Source: Anthonomus grandis grandis (taxonomy: Eukaryota > Arthropoda > Insecta > Coleoptera > Curculionidae). From it: DNA of 64,000 nt. Below, piece after piece: positions 12,001 to 24,755 of the stretch. Position 1 is the stretch's first letter. Every line of letters starts with the position of its first letter. Under the pieces are notes generated by a model. It ran no database searches. It saw only the letters and a program-made list of their open reading frames with translations, and was not told the DNA's origin. Made by a program: the position numbers and the translations under genes. Where the stretch lies: the NCBI RefSeq assembly GCF_022605725.1, contig NC_065554.1:3367100-3431099 (forward strand), in the 5' to 3' direction.

Positions 12001-13239
12001 TGGGAGCACCCACCCCGATCTCTGCCCGATGACCTCCCAGAGCTGAGCTAGCAGCGCTGATCTGACCTAGCCGACCAATAAATCCGGTCTGTTCCTGGTC
12101 TGTAGCGCCTCGCAGATCTGATTGGTTTTCGCCTTACCGAAGGCTCCTTCCAAGTCAAAGAGGAGTGCTAACGCAACCTCGTTATTGTTGATGGCTCTCT
12201 CTACTTTTTTAACTACAGCGTGTAGAGCACTTTTAGTAGACCACCCATTTGCGCACGCGGGTTGATTCATATGGAGTGGATTTGCCTTCAGAATTGTCTC
12301 AGTTAATTATTATTTCTAGTGTTTTAATTAGAAAGGACGTTAAACTGATGGGCCTATAAGACTTGGCCAGGCTGTAGTTGCCCGCTTTGGGGAGAAAGAC
12401 CACATTCGCTGCCCTCCATGTCTTCGGTACATATCCCATTGCTACGCTAGCCCGAAAAATTTCGTTCATTTGAGGAAGGATTAAATTCAGGCCCGACTGC
12501 AGCATCTTTGGAATTATTGCATCTGGCTCAGCTGCCTTGTATAGACAGAATTTACTGATAGCGCTATCGGTCACCATTTATCCAGCCAATCCCCAATCAG
12601 GCTCCTGATAGTTCTCGACTGGATCCGTAATTGTATTATCTATCTAGTATCCTATCTGAGCTGAGAAGTTTGACTAGTCTGGCGGAATCGGACATCGTTT
12701 TCAGTTCACTACAGAACCTTTGTCGAGCTAACTCTTTTATTTGTTCTCACCTCTATCTTAAGGCGCTTTTTCACCTCTTTATGCTCATACAAGCCTCTTG
12801 AGAGCCTCCCCGAAGCGCTCGGTGGTAGGTCCTCCTAGACAAAGTTTTAAGTTTATTAAAGGCACCTTCTTTTCTAAGAGGACCTACTGCCTCAAAATCT
12901 TAATTGAGTAGTCGACCTAATTTATTTACCCTTATCTTTAAATCATTTCTGGTTAGTATCGGCACGCCTGAGATCTTGGACACTTCTGGTAGGCCTTCTT
13001 TATAGATGGCCCAGTCCGTAGTCCTTGGATTTCTTCTAAGCGGTGCCATCACCCCGTTTGACTCTAATTCGAATCAAATTATTTTGTGATCTTGCATGGT
13101 TATGTCTTTCGATACTCTTCAGTTACGTATCTTGTCTGAAAAATTGCATGTCACTATTGTAATGTCACTCACTTCTCTTGGGCTGCAATTCACAGAAGTA
13201 GGTTCCGCGCCCCTGTTCGGGACAACGAGCTATCTCAGC

Positions 13240-13760
13240 GGTTTCCCTTAGCAGCGGCTTCGAATTGATTCAAGCAAATTACTTCATACTCCTTTATACT
13301 TTTATCAATGTTTCCTTTCCAGGATCGGGATAAAGAGATGCACGCTTTACTTTCATATCTAGTTCTTGTATCGTCTTTTGTACTTGCTTCAATTTTTGTT
13401 TAACTGTTGGTTAGAAATTTGTCATTAGTTGCTTCTTTTTTTTATTTCAGGATCTTCTCTAAGCTGTAAATTTCGTTCCTTTTGTTTCCTGTTTTATTCG
13501 TGCTGCTCTTTTTAAGATCTTCTTTTAAATTTAATAAATCTTGCTTCATGGTCTTAATCAGATCTTCAGTTTCTTTCTTTGAGTCTGCTTTAACAGTCTA
13601 ATATACTTCCTGTTTCTTGTTTCGTTTCTCTTGCTCTTCGTTCTATTTCTTCCTGTTAACAGTCCCGTTCCTCTTATTTTTCTGTCTGCTTTTTAAAATT
13701 ATTTAATATCAGCTCCATTAAATGAACACATCTACTCAAACAGGTTGAGGTACTTAAAAT
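13240..13760 (-). other. Lys/Glu-rich coiled-coil-like coding remnant (possible LINE ORF1)
   Basis: The minus strand translates into broken, strongly charged stretches such as MKQDLLNLKEDLKKSS and NKRNEIYSLEKILK, which look like a coiled coil. LINE ORF1 proteins often start with such a region, and the stretch lies upstream of the R1/I-like ORF2. The purine bias alone could produce this impression, so the call is weak. Confidence 0.3.
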
Positions 13761-14539
13761 TGGACCCTATAGGTAAAAATCTTAAACTTAAACCAACTTA
13801 AACTAAATAAGATCAAAACAATACAAAAACTGAGAATAATTAACTTATTTACGTTTTCATAATAAAATGTTTGAACAATAGTATTATACAATAAACAATC
13901 TGAAAATAATTTTAAATCATAGCTTTTAATGAAATAACAAATAATAGCCGAAAAATTTAAATATTCCTCCTTTTTAGTTTGGTACTGTATCTGGCCGCAG
14001 CTAAATCTATCCTGGCTGCCCCAGGGAGCCTATACCAAGATAAAGTTAGTAAAAACTAGTATAGTTCTCAAGATGTAAGGAACGACTTTCAGCGACAAGC
14101 TCGCAACAGTTTTTTTTTGAGTTTCTTTTTACTTTCCATAAAATCTGCATTCACCTAAGCTTACTGGAGTCTTTAACCTTAGGGTTGGTTGTTTTCAAGA
14201 AAATTTTAGATTGTGTCAATCCCAGGAACTCTCTGAGATTTCCCTCTCTTTTCTTTAGCTTAGTTGCACATATATTTTTATGTATCTCGTAGGAAAGTCC
14301 TGGCTTTACGAACTGAATCTTCAACGAAATACTATTTTTCCTCCCACGTTGAGTTTCCCTAATCAATGTTCTACCATCTGATCTTGATGGGATATAAATT
14401 CAGTGCTGATATGGTTGCTTGACTATCTATGTACCATTTAATGGAAGTTATTTTGAATGGGGTAGGTTTTCTATTTACTTAATCAATGCTAATGTAAAAT
14501 TTACGAGATTTTAAAAAAGACCACAGAGAATGAAATGAA
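13761..14539. other. No gene confidently recognised
   Basis: A 71-aa minus-strand open frame (14151-14366, MIRETQRGRKNSIS...) was examined. It is basic and lacks any motif I can name; it may be a piece of a retroelement ORF1. The rest is AT-rich without a coding signal. Confidence 0.4.
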
Positions 14540-14790
14540 AGCAAGAAGAAGATGAGGTAGCTTTTCAAGCAACTGGAAGACAATCCCGAATAAGACAAAT
14601 TAAAATTGCGGCGAACGACTTTGAAGACTGGCTTAAGAAGGTTGAGTCGTTGACCAGAGCACTTAAAAGGCCATTCCGTTATTGGAACTGTAATAATAAG
14701 GGGCATCTTAAATGCCAACCCCCGAGCTTTTGCTATCAAAAGGTCTATCAGCAACCCAACCCGAGGAATCAGGAAACATTTTTTAAAAAA
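14540..14790 (+). pseudogene. Zinc-knuckle-like fragment (retroelement Gag remnant?)
   Basis: Around 14675-14730 the plus strand reads FRYWNCNNKGHLKCQ. It resembles a CCHC knuckle (C-x2-C-x4-H-x4-C), but the first Cys is Tyr and the last spacing is short. Preceding frames read KLKLRRTTLKTGLRRL-like basic stretches broken by shifts. It could be an LTR retrotransposon Gag remnant. Evidence is thin. Confidence 0.25.
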
Positions 14791-14796
14791 ATTTAT

Positions 14797-15680
14797 TTAT
14801 TTACTTTATTTAGTTATCTTTATTTTTCCAACAGGTCAGAGCCCAATTACAGGAAAATCAAAATTAGCAATGGTAAAATATAACACATAAAGTAGTAAAA
14901 ACTAAGAAAAAGAAAACTAAACTCTGGATTAAATTATTTAACAGAGCCGAAGTTGAAATTAAATTACAAAATGTAAGACAAAGTAAAATAAAATTTTGAG
15001 TAATATTTTTTTTAAAAGAAACATACAAAGCAGAAGGAGATAAAGTCAATCCATCCCCTAGCGACACTGTGTAATAATCCTCATGATCACCTGTGAAACT
15101 AGGTGCCACAGAGAGCATTAAAAGATATTATCGGTGGAGGCAAATTTGTTGAGGACTTTACACATAATAAAATATGATCTTGATATTGAATGTTAGTTTT
15201 AGCACGATCAAGAGCAAATGTAATATTTGTTTTGAAAGAAGGGCGCGGCACCTGCAAAGAAATGTGACCAAGAAGAGTTGGAGAACCTATGTGACCGCTG
15301 AGCAATTTTCACAATAATGCCACAGAGTGAGCCTCTCTCACTCAAAACAAGAGCTTTTAAGTTGAATCGGGGTAACATATGATTGTGATTATAGCCTCTA
15401 ACTGGATAGGCCCCATCCTTTCTACAAATAAGATGTTTCACAAAGCGCCTTTGGATGTATTCATAAGATGGATACCAAAGCAGAGACCCATATTCGCGTT
15501 TGGATCAAACCAAAGAGAAATAGAGCATTATCAAAGAAAATGAATTGCTAAAAAGCCTGCAGTTTCAAATAATAAACCCCAAAAGTCTTAAGAAAGTAGC
15601 CACTACTATCATTGACATACAGCTTGAATAGTAGTGGACCTAGATTGGACCCCTGTATAACTTCAGAGGTTTTTCAGTGA
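14797..15680 (-). pseudogene. Truncated LINE, same family as the 21.6-24.0 kb copy
   Basis: Near 15640-15660 the minus strand reads IQGSNLGPLLFKLYVND, matching the GVPQGSNLGPLLF box of the LINE at 22154-24004. The C-terminal stretch at 15208-15441 (CRKDGAYPVRGYNHN) matches that copy's KDDGVYPPRGFDHN. The 3' ends also agree: both have CTTTATT, then CCAACAGG, then CCCA.TTACAG on the plus strand. The RT palm motif C and thumb are missing between about 15480 and 15600, so the copy carries an internal deletion as well as frameshifts. Confidence 0.6.
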
Positions 15681-15766
15681 TTTTGATTTTGGATTGTTTT
15701 GTTCAAATTGTTGCCTGATCCATGAGATAAGATGATAATAAACTAATAAGCTTTTCAGAAAAATTA

Positions 15767-15800
15767 AATAGTTTTCTCAAAATTAAATAGTTTTCTCAAT
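15767..15800. repeat. Tandem duplication AAATTAAATAGTTTTCTCA x2
   Basis: The phrase AAATTAAATAGTTTTCTCA occurs twice in a row just outside the (AAT)n tail of the neighbouring LINE. It may be a by-product of LINE insertion or simple replication slippage. Confidence 0.6.
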
Positions 15801-15812
15801 TTTTCCAGTAAG

Positions 15813-15835
15813 AAATAATAATAATAATAATAATA
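15813..15835 (-). repeat. (AAT)n LINE tail
   Basis: About seven AAT units sit exactly beyond the 3' UTR of the minus-strand LINE. Similar tails mark the LINEs at 21587-21609 and 61042-61061. Confidence 0.8.
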
Positions 15836-17952
15836 AATGTCTTCTTTATTCAGCATAAAAATACATGTTTTCTTAACTACTAAATAAGTAATGGCGAGAT
15901 CTAGCTTAAAGCTACTCTATCTAACCATATTAATAAGCACAAATGCAAAATTTTATAGAACATAATAGCAGAATAAAAATGTAAAATAATAAATATAATA
16001 CAATCTGCTATGCGCAATAAATCATAGTAGGTACTTCAATGAAGGACCAGAGATGATTACCTATGTCGGTTTTGAAAAATATTATTTTTAGTTTTTTGTT
16101 TAAAGGTTGTTACAGAGAGAAGAGACTTAACTTCAGGTGGTAGTGCATTATAGATTTTTGGAGCATTGTAACTAAATGAGCCCTGGAATTTTGCAGTTTT
16201 ATGCCCTGGAATAACAAAATTATGCGCGTTTCGTGTGGTTCTGCCGTGAATTTTGGAGTTTGAAATTAATTTATTCGATAAATAAGCTGGTTGTCCGAAA
16301 AGCACAACTTTATGGACTAGTGTAGCCATTTGCAGTACAAAGCGTTCATCCAAAGAAAGCCACCCTGATCTGACCAACATGGGAGTGACATGGTCGCATT
16401 TACTCATACCAAAACTAAACTTGAGGCACGCGTTTTGCATTTTCTGAAGGCTATTCTTTTCACGTTGATACAAGGCAGGCCAAAACAGAACTTGAGCATA
16501 ACTAACAATTGACAAAATTAATGTATCACAAAGATGTAGTTTAATATCAGCTGTCAAAAACTGTTTGTTCATATAGAGTATTTTTAATTTATAAAAACAT
16601 GCCCTCAACAAATTCGACACATGCCCCTCAAACCTGAGATCCGTGTCAAGGACAATCCCCAAATTCTTCTGGTTATTAGAAGGAGGTAAAGGAGATCCAT
16701 CTATGCTGATCTTCACGGTATCTGGAAGGGGCTTGCCAAAGACAAGGAGTTTGGACTTTGCAGCATTCAATACGAGTCTGTGACTCTTACACAAGTCAGA
16801 TATGGCTAAAAGATCCAAATTAATAGCATTCACAGCTTCTATGGCCTCCATAAAGTTAAATGAACGATAGATCTGTGTGTCATCGGCGTACTGGTGCGAT
16901 TCACAAACTCGAAGGAATTTCTGAAAGTCACATAGATATAACAAAAAGAGTAAGGGGCCACGAATACTTCCCTGCGGGACACCCTGATCCAACTGCAAAT
17001 ATTCAGATAGAATAGAATTAATTCTTACCCTTTGACGTCTATTTAAAAGATAATTTTTTAGCAGTTTAAGAGCAGAAGTATGTAGCCCAAAATATTGGAG
17101 CTTTGCCAATAAAATTAAATGATCCAGTGTGTCAAATGCACGACTAAAGTCCAGCAATACTAAAACTGTTGTTTTTTTCTGATCAAGAGCTTTAAATATA
17201 TCATCACAAATATGAAGAAGAGCTGTACTGGTACTATGCTTTGCACGAAAACCCGACTGTGTTACTGTAAACAAATTTTTAGTTAAGCAGAATTCATTAA
17301 GCTGATCATTAACAATTCTTTCAAAAATTTTGGACATGGCAGGGAGTATGCTTATAGGACGATAGTGCGATAATTCCGTTGGATTTCCAATCTTAGGGAC
17401 AGGGATTATATCAGCTTTTTTCCAAGCATCCGGGAAAACACCCATGGAAATACAATAGTTTATTATAAATGTTGGATGCGGGGAAATATGAGGTGTTACG
17501 AGATTAATTCTTTTTATGGTAATGCAGTCAGAACCCATAGCAGTACTTTTAATTTGGGATATGGCTTTATTTACGCTCTCTTCGTTTACCTGATTAAATT
17601 TAAATTAATTTTCCAAATTCAAAGCGGGATCATTTGATGAATATTGTTGAAATATATCATTGCCAGAGTTTAAAGTTACTTTTGGTACACTATTAACAAA
17701 AAAGTTATTAAAATCTGAAGGTGAATATTCTAGAAAATTTTCTGATGACTTCGAGCAGTCACTGATGTTTAAAGATTTTAACGTTTTCCAAAATGACTTA
17801 GAGTCAGTTTTGAATTTATGTTGTAGAAACGCTTTTTTTTCATTTCGAACAGCTGACGTTACATAATTACGGATTTGCTTATATTCATTAAATGCTGCTT
17901 CGGTTTTTAACTTTTTATATTTTGATAGGGCTTTACGTCTTAACCTCATCAT
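15813..17952 (-). pseudogene. LINE (Jockey/CR1-like) with long open RT
   Basis: The main frame, 16057-17538 (493 aa), is a full RT core. It has HYRPISILPAMSKIFERIV, then LVLLDFSRAFDTLDH (palm A with its Asp), LDQGVPQGSIRGPLLFLLY (motif B) and HQYADDTQIY (motif C, catalytic DD intact). The thumb follows and the end is KQKTKNNIFQNRHR. An upstream piece, 17605-17952, reads KKAFLQHKFKTDSKSFWKTL, the region between endonuclease and RT; a stop separates the two near 17605. A microsatellite (AAT)n at 15813-15835 is its 3' tail. The endonuclease is missing, so the copy is 5'-truncated and inactive. Sequence at 18000-18260 reads EGTANIVSALAYCFQ and belongs to the inter-domain region of a similar LINE, out of order. 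Confidence 0.8.
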
Positions 17953-18260
17953 AAACTTTATATTAGGAGTTATCCAATAGTGATCTATTTGGTCAAAGGC
18001 ATGGCTGAAGTCAGTATTTATTACATTACCTTGGCAGAAATTGACAGGGAAACTTCAACATAATCCGAGATAAGAATTGTTGAACGAACAAGAGTAAGAA
18101 TTGTTTTCATCTGGTCGATTAGAATCTTTATATGGAGTCTGAAAACAATATGCCAATGCTGACACAATATTTGCAGTACCCTCAAAACTCATTCGAGAAG
18201 AATCGTAAACTATTGCTGGCACCAAAGACTGGCCCCTCCTTGCCCTAATGAAGGACAGGT

Positions 18261-18566
18261 AAATAAAGATAATAAAGGACTAATAAAAGGGGGAGGTCCT
18301 CAGAGATTGCTTCCTCTGTTCAAAAGACATGAATTTTGAAGGCTTATTAAGTTTGATATTTTATTGTTTAGCGTAAAGAGTTAAATTTGCCGCAATAGCT
18401 AGAAGTACGATAACATTTAAAATCCCGATATGCTTTTTCCTTTTTAAAAATACGGTTAATTATATTTTTGGAAAACCCCACTGAACACCGCCTACGTCGC
18501 TGATTACAGCATGCATCAACATTATTACAACATAAAACCGTGGACTAGTCAGCATCCAGTATTAGA
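18261..18566. other. No gene seen; probable 3' end of the hAT remnant
   Basis: Lies directly downstream of the broken hAT transposase. A GC-richer segment near 18475-18545 could be the element's end, but no matching inverted repeat was found upstream of 20933. Confidence 0.4.
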
Positions 18567-20933
18567 TTATACATAAGTGGAAAGTGGCCTTCCTAAAGAT
18601 AAATTGAGGCAGATTGTTTTTCTGTATTGTCGTATTTGAAATGTGAGGTTGAGAGAATGAGCTTGCATAGAAACCATCAAATCAGGATGATGCAAGTGCT
18701 GATTCAGTAGTGGAACCTCATTCTTGCTGACTTTAATGTTAATCTTTTTGAAAGACCAAATTAAGAAACTTGCCATTTATGTTCGGAATAATTAATGCCT
18801 TTCTGACAGCAGGGTAGAAAATGTTGGCTTCATTGAACAGATCAACTACTTCTATGTCCCTTAATTGATCATCTAATAAAGCCTTCTTCACCGATAAATT
18901 ATGCCAAAGGTTCAGTTCTCCGGTGATATCCAGGTTATAAAATTCTTGGAATGATTCTGCGTTCTTGTGTAAGTCTGTAATGCTGGTTTTGGTCTTGGTC
19001 ATATACAAGGCATTTAGCTTACTTAAAGCAAACGCCGCAGTATCTTCTTGAGAGAATCGAATATTCAATGATGAAATGAGTAAATCAATGCATGGTATCA
19101 GGGAACGCCGTCAATATTCGTTATCACTGTCTGGTAGCGGATTACTTCTATGTGTTTGTTTGTGAGCAAAACGTGGAACCGAAATTTCCAGTTTTAAATC
19201 CATTGCAACAGCTCGCGCTATTTGAAGCATTTGATTACTTATTCTATTAGGAAACTCGCGGTCATTTCTGAGAATGTCCTTGATATTTTTGATGTGTTCC
19301 CCCACCGAGATCGATTTAGCTTGCAGTGCGCTAACTACTGGTTCTAAAACTGCTGAATATTTGGCTATTGTTTGTAGAGCAATAATAAACACTGGTTTTG
19401 TAACGCCTGAATGCAACTGATATGCAGATTTTCTGGTTGCATAATTTCCCTCTACGGATAACGTTTCGAGAGAGCACAAGCTCTGGAAAATGTTGAGAAA
19501 ACTTACTTATTTATATTTTTCGGACCATCCCGTCTCACACAATCGTAATAGGTTTGGAACGTAGTTTTGACGTGTAGTCGATTCTCTGAAAAACGTTATA
19601 ACATCCTTTACAATGGCGACAGTATTTCTAATTTCTGGCACTGCGTTCACAACAAGGTTGAGTTTGTGACTTGAACAATAAAAATATAAAGCACGAGGAT
19701 ATTTTTTTCTCAAAATGGCTTGTACGCCACCCTCTTTACCTGTTATTGTAGAACAGCCATCGAATTCAAACCCTACGCAATCTTCGGTTGGGAGGTTAAA
19801 AGTAATCAAGAAATTGTCAATTGCTTCGGCAACTGCTAAAGCATTTTGTGCAACGAACCCCACTAATTCTTCTCTAATTTTCCTTTTGCTTTCGTCATAG
19901 AATTGCACGCCTATTGACAGCTGTTCTTTCCCAGCTACGTCTACTGTTTCACCAGCTAAGACTGCGTAAGCCATGGTATTCTGAACCTCACTTATTATAT
20001 TCTACTTAATAACTTCGCCACATAAATTTATCAATTCGTTGTGTATTTTTGGCGATGTATAATCTGCATTGCGACGGCACTTTTCCAGGTGTCTCTTTAA
20101 TTTGTCCTCCCCTGAATTGATTCTCAACTTCAATAAATCTAATAAAACACCCTCATCTGTTTGTTTTCCCCTAAGAAGCATATCATGTATACCGCAAAAT
20201 ACTATACAAGAAATAATTGATGATAATATTTGTCTGTTTTCATCGATTGCTTTTTGGTGTCTTTTTTGCAGTTGGATGTCTACAGGAACATTTTTCCAAG
20301 AAATTTGTTTGCAGCATTTGTCGCTGTTAAGTGAAGGTTGGTCATTGCATGCTTTCGGCAATCTTGTATATTTTTGAACTTTATATATGGCCTGACCATA
20401 AATGATCCCAAAACTCCTCTCACAGTGCTGATGGACGGAGGGAACAAAACACAATGCTTACAAAGAGCACCTTTTAGTCGCTTGGAATATACTAGCCATG
20501 GTGCATATTGATTCAACCAAGCATGATTAAATCTTCTTTTCAAATAGCTTGCATCACTATCATAATCTTAATTTCTGGGCGGGATCCAAGGATTTTATAT
20601 TAACTCCCTCTTCTTTTCCGTTGATAGCTGAATAGCCAATCCAACATAACGACCCAGATCATTTTCATGATAGCCATCGTCCACTATAATTTCAGGATCG
20701 ACGTTGATGTCATAAGTTTGTTAAGACGTCGATGGAGAAGAATAGTCGGCAACAGATATATTTACAGGTTCTGCTGGAGAATGTGACGCTTGTCTTATTA
20801 GATGAGTAGTTTTATCATGGTTGTCATTTTCATCGTTTCCGCTTCCACTGATACTTTCCCGACCTTTTTTCTTTTTTCGCGTGTTGTCTCTAAAAAATGG
20901 ATACACAATATTACTCTTACGGTGTTTAGGCAT
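18567..20933 (-). pseudogene. hAT-type transposase, ZMYM1/DUF4371-like, broken
   Basis: From an ATG at 20933 (MPKHRKSNIVYPFFR) the minus strand gives a Lys/Ser-rich N-terminus. A TTF-type zinc region follows at 20280-20543 (WLVYSKRLKGALCKHCVLFP), then DUF4371 at 20002-20454 and 19507-19974 (TVDVAGKEQLSIGVQFYD, FDGCSTITGKEGGVQAILRK, YCSSHKLNLVVN). Helical insertion-domain pieces occupy 19111-19479 and 18739-19068. These are the domains of hAT transposases that excise DNA with a DDE/RNase H core. At least four frame breaks or stops separate the pieces. The usual Asp before the first core strand reads Gly (LAGETVDVAG), and the C-terminal dimerisation motif is not recognisable. No intact terminal repeats were found. 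It is an old dead copy. Confidence 0.78.
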
Positions 20934-21009
20934 AGGAAGAAAATCTGATTTTAATTTGAAAAATGTAAAAGCTACAAAACACGGCAAACCTACTACTGCT
21001 TTTTCATAG

Positions 21010-21586
21010 TTTAATTAATAGTAGTTAGTGTGTTAAAAATTTAAATATTGTAGTTTGCAACACTCTCCTAAAATCAAAATTTTAATTTAACCGTCAATTA
21101 GTGAGAACATAAACATCTTAGTGATAACAATAGCTTATAATAAATAAACGGTATTTATTTATAAACATTCCTTGGGAATAATAGCATTGATATGTATAGC
21201 CGATACCAGTTGGTTCCTTATCAAGAGTAAACTAAATAGGAATTTATTTATTTTTGATTCCATTTTAATTGCTGTAGTCCAGTAGAATCAGATTTTATTA
21301 AAATTGTTATTAGCACAGTACCGTTAAGTGTATAACTAACTTCAATCATTAAGGATATGGACGCGAGAAAGTCTCGCTTTATGTGTTGCTAATAAAACCA
21401 CAGGGAACTTTTGGTGTATAATTTATCACAATGTCTTTCACCCTAGCTGTCTACAAAGAGATTTTCACAACCACTCTATAATTGAAATACCTAAAATTTA
21501 TTGTTCTTATGAATGCAAACATCAGGTAAGGATAGAAGAGACTTTTGATGTTGCAGCTGATGATTGAGTTGACGGGAGCAGTTATT
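21010..21586. other. No gene seen; AT-rich
   Basis: Between the hAT remnant and the LINE tail. No coding sequence or repeat structure could be recognised. Confidence 0.5.
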
Positions 21587-24004
21587 AATAATAATAATAA
21601 TAATAATAAGCTTTATTTCCAACAGGTTACATATACCCAGTTACAGAAAAATCAATTAAATATATAAATGTACGAATGCATGAATTGTATTAGATTCATG
21701 CAACTAAACTATAAAAGAACTATAAAAGAATTGCTATATAATAAAAAAAAAAGTAGTGAACTTGAGAAAATAAATAATAAAAAATCAACACTAAATTAGG
21801 ATAAGAATCAAGAATTAATTTAAATCAAAAGACCAAAAAAAAATGAGTAAATAAATGTATTCAAGCTAAAAACTAAATAACTAAAAACTATATAACCTAG
21901 TCTCCCCCACCGACCATACGCAGGTGATTCAAGATAAGTGCCAAATCATCATGGTGAATGTCACAAGAATCAGCAATAGTGTTAAAGTTTTGACACATAA
22001 AGTGAATAGGACTCTGGTACAGAATGTTGGACCTGGCTGTGTCCAAGTTAAAAGCTGGACACTGTCTGGATCCTGGGCGTGGTATATGAAAGCAAATCCT
22101 TTGCAAAAGGGATGGGCAGTCAATTTTATGGTTAAGTAAATTAAACAAGAATTTCACCGAATGCATTTCTCTCCTCTTTGCAAGTGACCGTTCAGTATAT
22201 CTAGAGAGCAGCAGGTTATGGTCAAAACCCCTTGGAGGATAGACTCCATCATCCTTAAATGCCAAACATTTAAGGAATCGCTGTTGGACACTGGAATGTG
22301 CTGGTTGTAAATGGGAGACCAAATGAGGGAGCAGTAGTCCAGCCTGGATCTAACAAATGCATAGTAGAGCGTTTTGGCAGTGGCAGTGTTCAAAAAAAGT
22401 TTGCAATTTCTAATAATAAAGCCTAGCATGCGAGTAGCTCTAGAAACAGTATCTTCGATGTGAGGGATAAAAGAAAATTTTTGGTCAAAGGTGACTCCAA
22501 GATCCTTGAAACAGGTAGACCCTGCCAGAGACTCTCCATTAACTGAGTAATTAAAGGCAATTGGACTTTTGATACGAAAGTAGCTGGCCACATTACACTT
22601 GGAAACATTAAGGTTAAGCCGGTTCAAAGTGCACCAATGGTGTACAGCATTCATCTTCTCTTGCAGTAGACCACAATCTGCTATAGAATCAATCCTATGG
22701 AAAAGCTTTAGGTCATCAGCATATGCTAACCGAGAGCAATTGAGGGTGGAGATCAAGTCATTAGCGAAAACGTTAAAGAGAAGGGGGCCCAAGTTAGAGC
22801 CCTGAGGAACTCCAGAGGTGGGTGAAAAACAAGCAGATCTAAAGCCTTCGACCACTACAAACTGAGAGCGGTCAACTAAATAGGAGTTAAGAAGCTTTAT
22901 CAAGCGATCGGAGAATCCAAACTGGCGTTCAAGCTTATTTAATAGGAAGAAGTGGTCAATCTGGTCAAAAGCCTTTTGAAAGTCTGTGTAGATAACATCC
23001 ATTTGACTTCTATCATTAAGTGCTTCGCACACGAACTGAGAGAAGAATGCTAGGTTTGTAGTACATGAGCGGCCAGAAACAAAGCCATGTTGATCATTGG
23101 CCAGCATGGACTTAACCTTGGGAAAAATTAATTTATAGAGAGCCAACTCGAATAACTTTGAGAAATTGCACAGAATGGATATAGGGCGGTAATTCTCTAT
23201 TGTTCCAGCATCGCCCTTTTTAAAGATAGGGCAAACTTTAGCTTGCTTCCAGATATTGGGAAAAATACCTGTGTTAAGGATCAGATTAAAAATGTGGAGC
23301 AGAGGGTCTGTAAGTGCAACAGAGCAGTCCTTAGCTAAAAAACTAGGAATTAGATCTGGGCCAGAGGTCATTTTGCTTTTGAGACACTTGCTCGCCATTA
23401 TAATGTCGGTAGCCGCGAGCGCGACGACGTCTATGCAAGTTAAGGGAGGTTCAGAGACGACAGGATGATCGCTAGGAAGTGAGTTCGTGTATACACTCCT
23501 GAAATAATCTCCAAAAGCGGACACAATGCTGTCAGGCGTATTGTATGATTGGTTAGAAAGCTTCATTGAGCCGGGGATTTGAGACTGATTACGTTTGCTT
23601 CGAATAAAAGACCAAAATTCACTCGGATCGGAGGTTATTTTGTTCTCAATACTATGGATGTACATTTTGTAGGCTTGTGCAGTTAGAGCTTTAATTGTCT
23701 TGCGCAGAGATCTAAATATCTCTAGATGATGTTTAGACTTGGAAATCTTAAAATCACGAAATGCTCTTTCCTTTTTATATATATTACGAATTATGTCCGC
23801 CGAAAACCAGGGAGGGAAACGTCTTTTACGTTTTACCTTGAAGGGTACCGCTCTAGCGAAAGTGTTGTTCAGTATATCATAAAAAACATCACATGCGGAG
23901 TTGACGTCCTGCTGCACCTTATTAAGAGCCAATAAGGATTTAAAGAACACAATTAATTCCCAGGGAGAGCAGTTTGAAACTGATCTGTAGGAGAAAAATA
24001 CCAT
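21587..24004 (-). pseudogene. LINE (Jockey/CR1-like), nearly intact RT with C-terminal frameshift
   Basis: The 616-aa frame 22154-24004 starts inside the inter-domain region (RRFPPWFSADIIRNIYKKER, FWSFIRSKRNQSQIPG). It continues through a complete RT: ENYRPISILCNFSKLFE, MDVIYTDFQKAFDQIDH (motif A), SGVPQGSNLGPLLFNVF (motif B) and SRLAYADDLKLFHR (motif C, DD intact). It runs to a thumb and LDYCSLIWSPIYNQHIP. The last 120 residues continue in another frame at 21897-22322 (FLKCLAFKDDGVYPPRG), so a single frameshift near 22290 is the main defect. The 3' end is (AAT)n at 21587-21609 after TTATTTCCAACAGG. The endonuclease is absent: a 5' truncation. It is the best preserved member of the family also seen at 14797-15680. 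Confidence 0.85.
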
Positions 24005-24512
24005 GATTAAAAATTTACAAGATGCTACTTAAAAGTTACAAGCTGACCTAAAGACAGCTAAGAATTGTGCTCGTAAACGGCGTACATAGTCCTTGGATAT
24101 TAAATAGGAAATTTTTGAAAATAAAAAGAAATTTGTCGATGCCCGAAACAAGAAAGAAAATATTAAAAATAACTGAAAAAGTAAATAAGCTGACAGTGTT
24201 AATAAAAAAAGATGACAAACAGAATCAACAAACCGCTAAAAGAGATAATCTTATAAAAGGGCTTACTAGTTTTAATCGCAATATGCTTTTATGTGTTTAC
24301 TGCAAATGGAAAATCAGACATACCAAGCAGAAGTTAAGATGTTATAGCTAGAGATAAATAAATCATATTTTTTGACAGATATGATATTTTATGACTTTAT
24401 AAAGAGTTTTCCATTCAAGTAATGTGTAAACTTCACGCTCAATTTATCGAGGCAATTAAAAGCATAGATTTTTTTAAAGGAACGTTAACAAAATCAGATC
24501 TTGTAGTTGTTT
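24005..24512. other. No recognised gene; Lys-rich open frame on plus strand
   Basis: A 94-aa plus-strand frame (24067-24351) is Lys/Asn-rich (e.g. RKKILKITEKVNKLTVLIKK) and looks helical, but no family is recognisable. It may be part of a transposon coding region or chance in A-rich DNA. Confidence 0.35.
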
Positions 24513-24755
24513 TCATTCAATTAATTGCTTGTTCAGCATTTTAATGGAGTTGTCAAGAGAGCCTTGGGTCAATATTTTGCCGAAATCAGTATTACTGATA
24601 AAAGCATTAAACATATGTTTATTAAAATGTTTAAAATTTCGAAAAATTATGAGTTTAAGTTTATGTAGATCGAGGCTTAACTTTAAAAAAGTACAAACAA
24701 GCCTATAGTCGGTTACATCGTCTATTTCCACCGTTCCCGACTTAATGGCTTGCAA
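24513..24755 (-). pseudogene. LINE endonuclease/inter-domain fragment
   Basis: The 80-aa minus-strand frame reads DDVTDYRLVCTFLKLSL then FRNFKHFNKHMFNAFI and KMLNKQLIE. LINE apurinic endonucleases end with an S/T-D-H-x-L box, here TDYRLV with the catalytic His changed to Tyr. That box is followed by a 'YRNFKRFN..' linker, so this is the junction between endonuclease and RT. It does not join in frame to the LINE at 21587-24004. Confidence 0.5.

Larger units (their letters stand above)
10001..13230 (-). pseudogene. Decayed LINE ORF2, R1/I-like (RT, RNase H, zinc knuckle)
   Basis: Read from 12577 downward, the pieces are collinear with an I/R1-type ORF2. 12299-12577 has YRPISLTSFLIKTLE (RT fingers). 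12067-12270 has NNEVALALLFDLEGAFGKA (palm A, where the usual FDxA reads FGKA). 11683-11760 has TQAYADDGLVLVTG, an intact YADD. 10581-10901 has CYTDGSIMAH and IYVDSQAPLKG (RNase H). 10001-10261 has a cysteine-containing end CCPTRCALEEETEFYF. Two changes stand out: a roughly 225-bp foreign insert at 11775-12000 that splits motif B from motif C, and many frameshifts. Sequence upstream of 12577 to about 13230 probably holds the decayed region between endonuclease and RT. Confidence 0.72.

Noticed and set aside
18261..21010. Element ends for the minus-strand hAT remnant
   Set aside because: A GC-rich end-like segment lies near 18475-18545 but no partner was found after 20933 and no 8-bp duplication.
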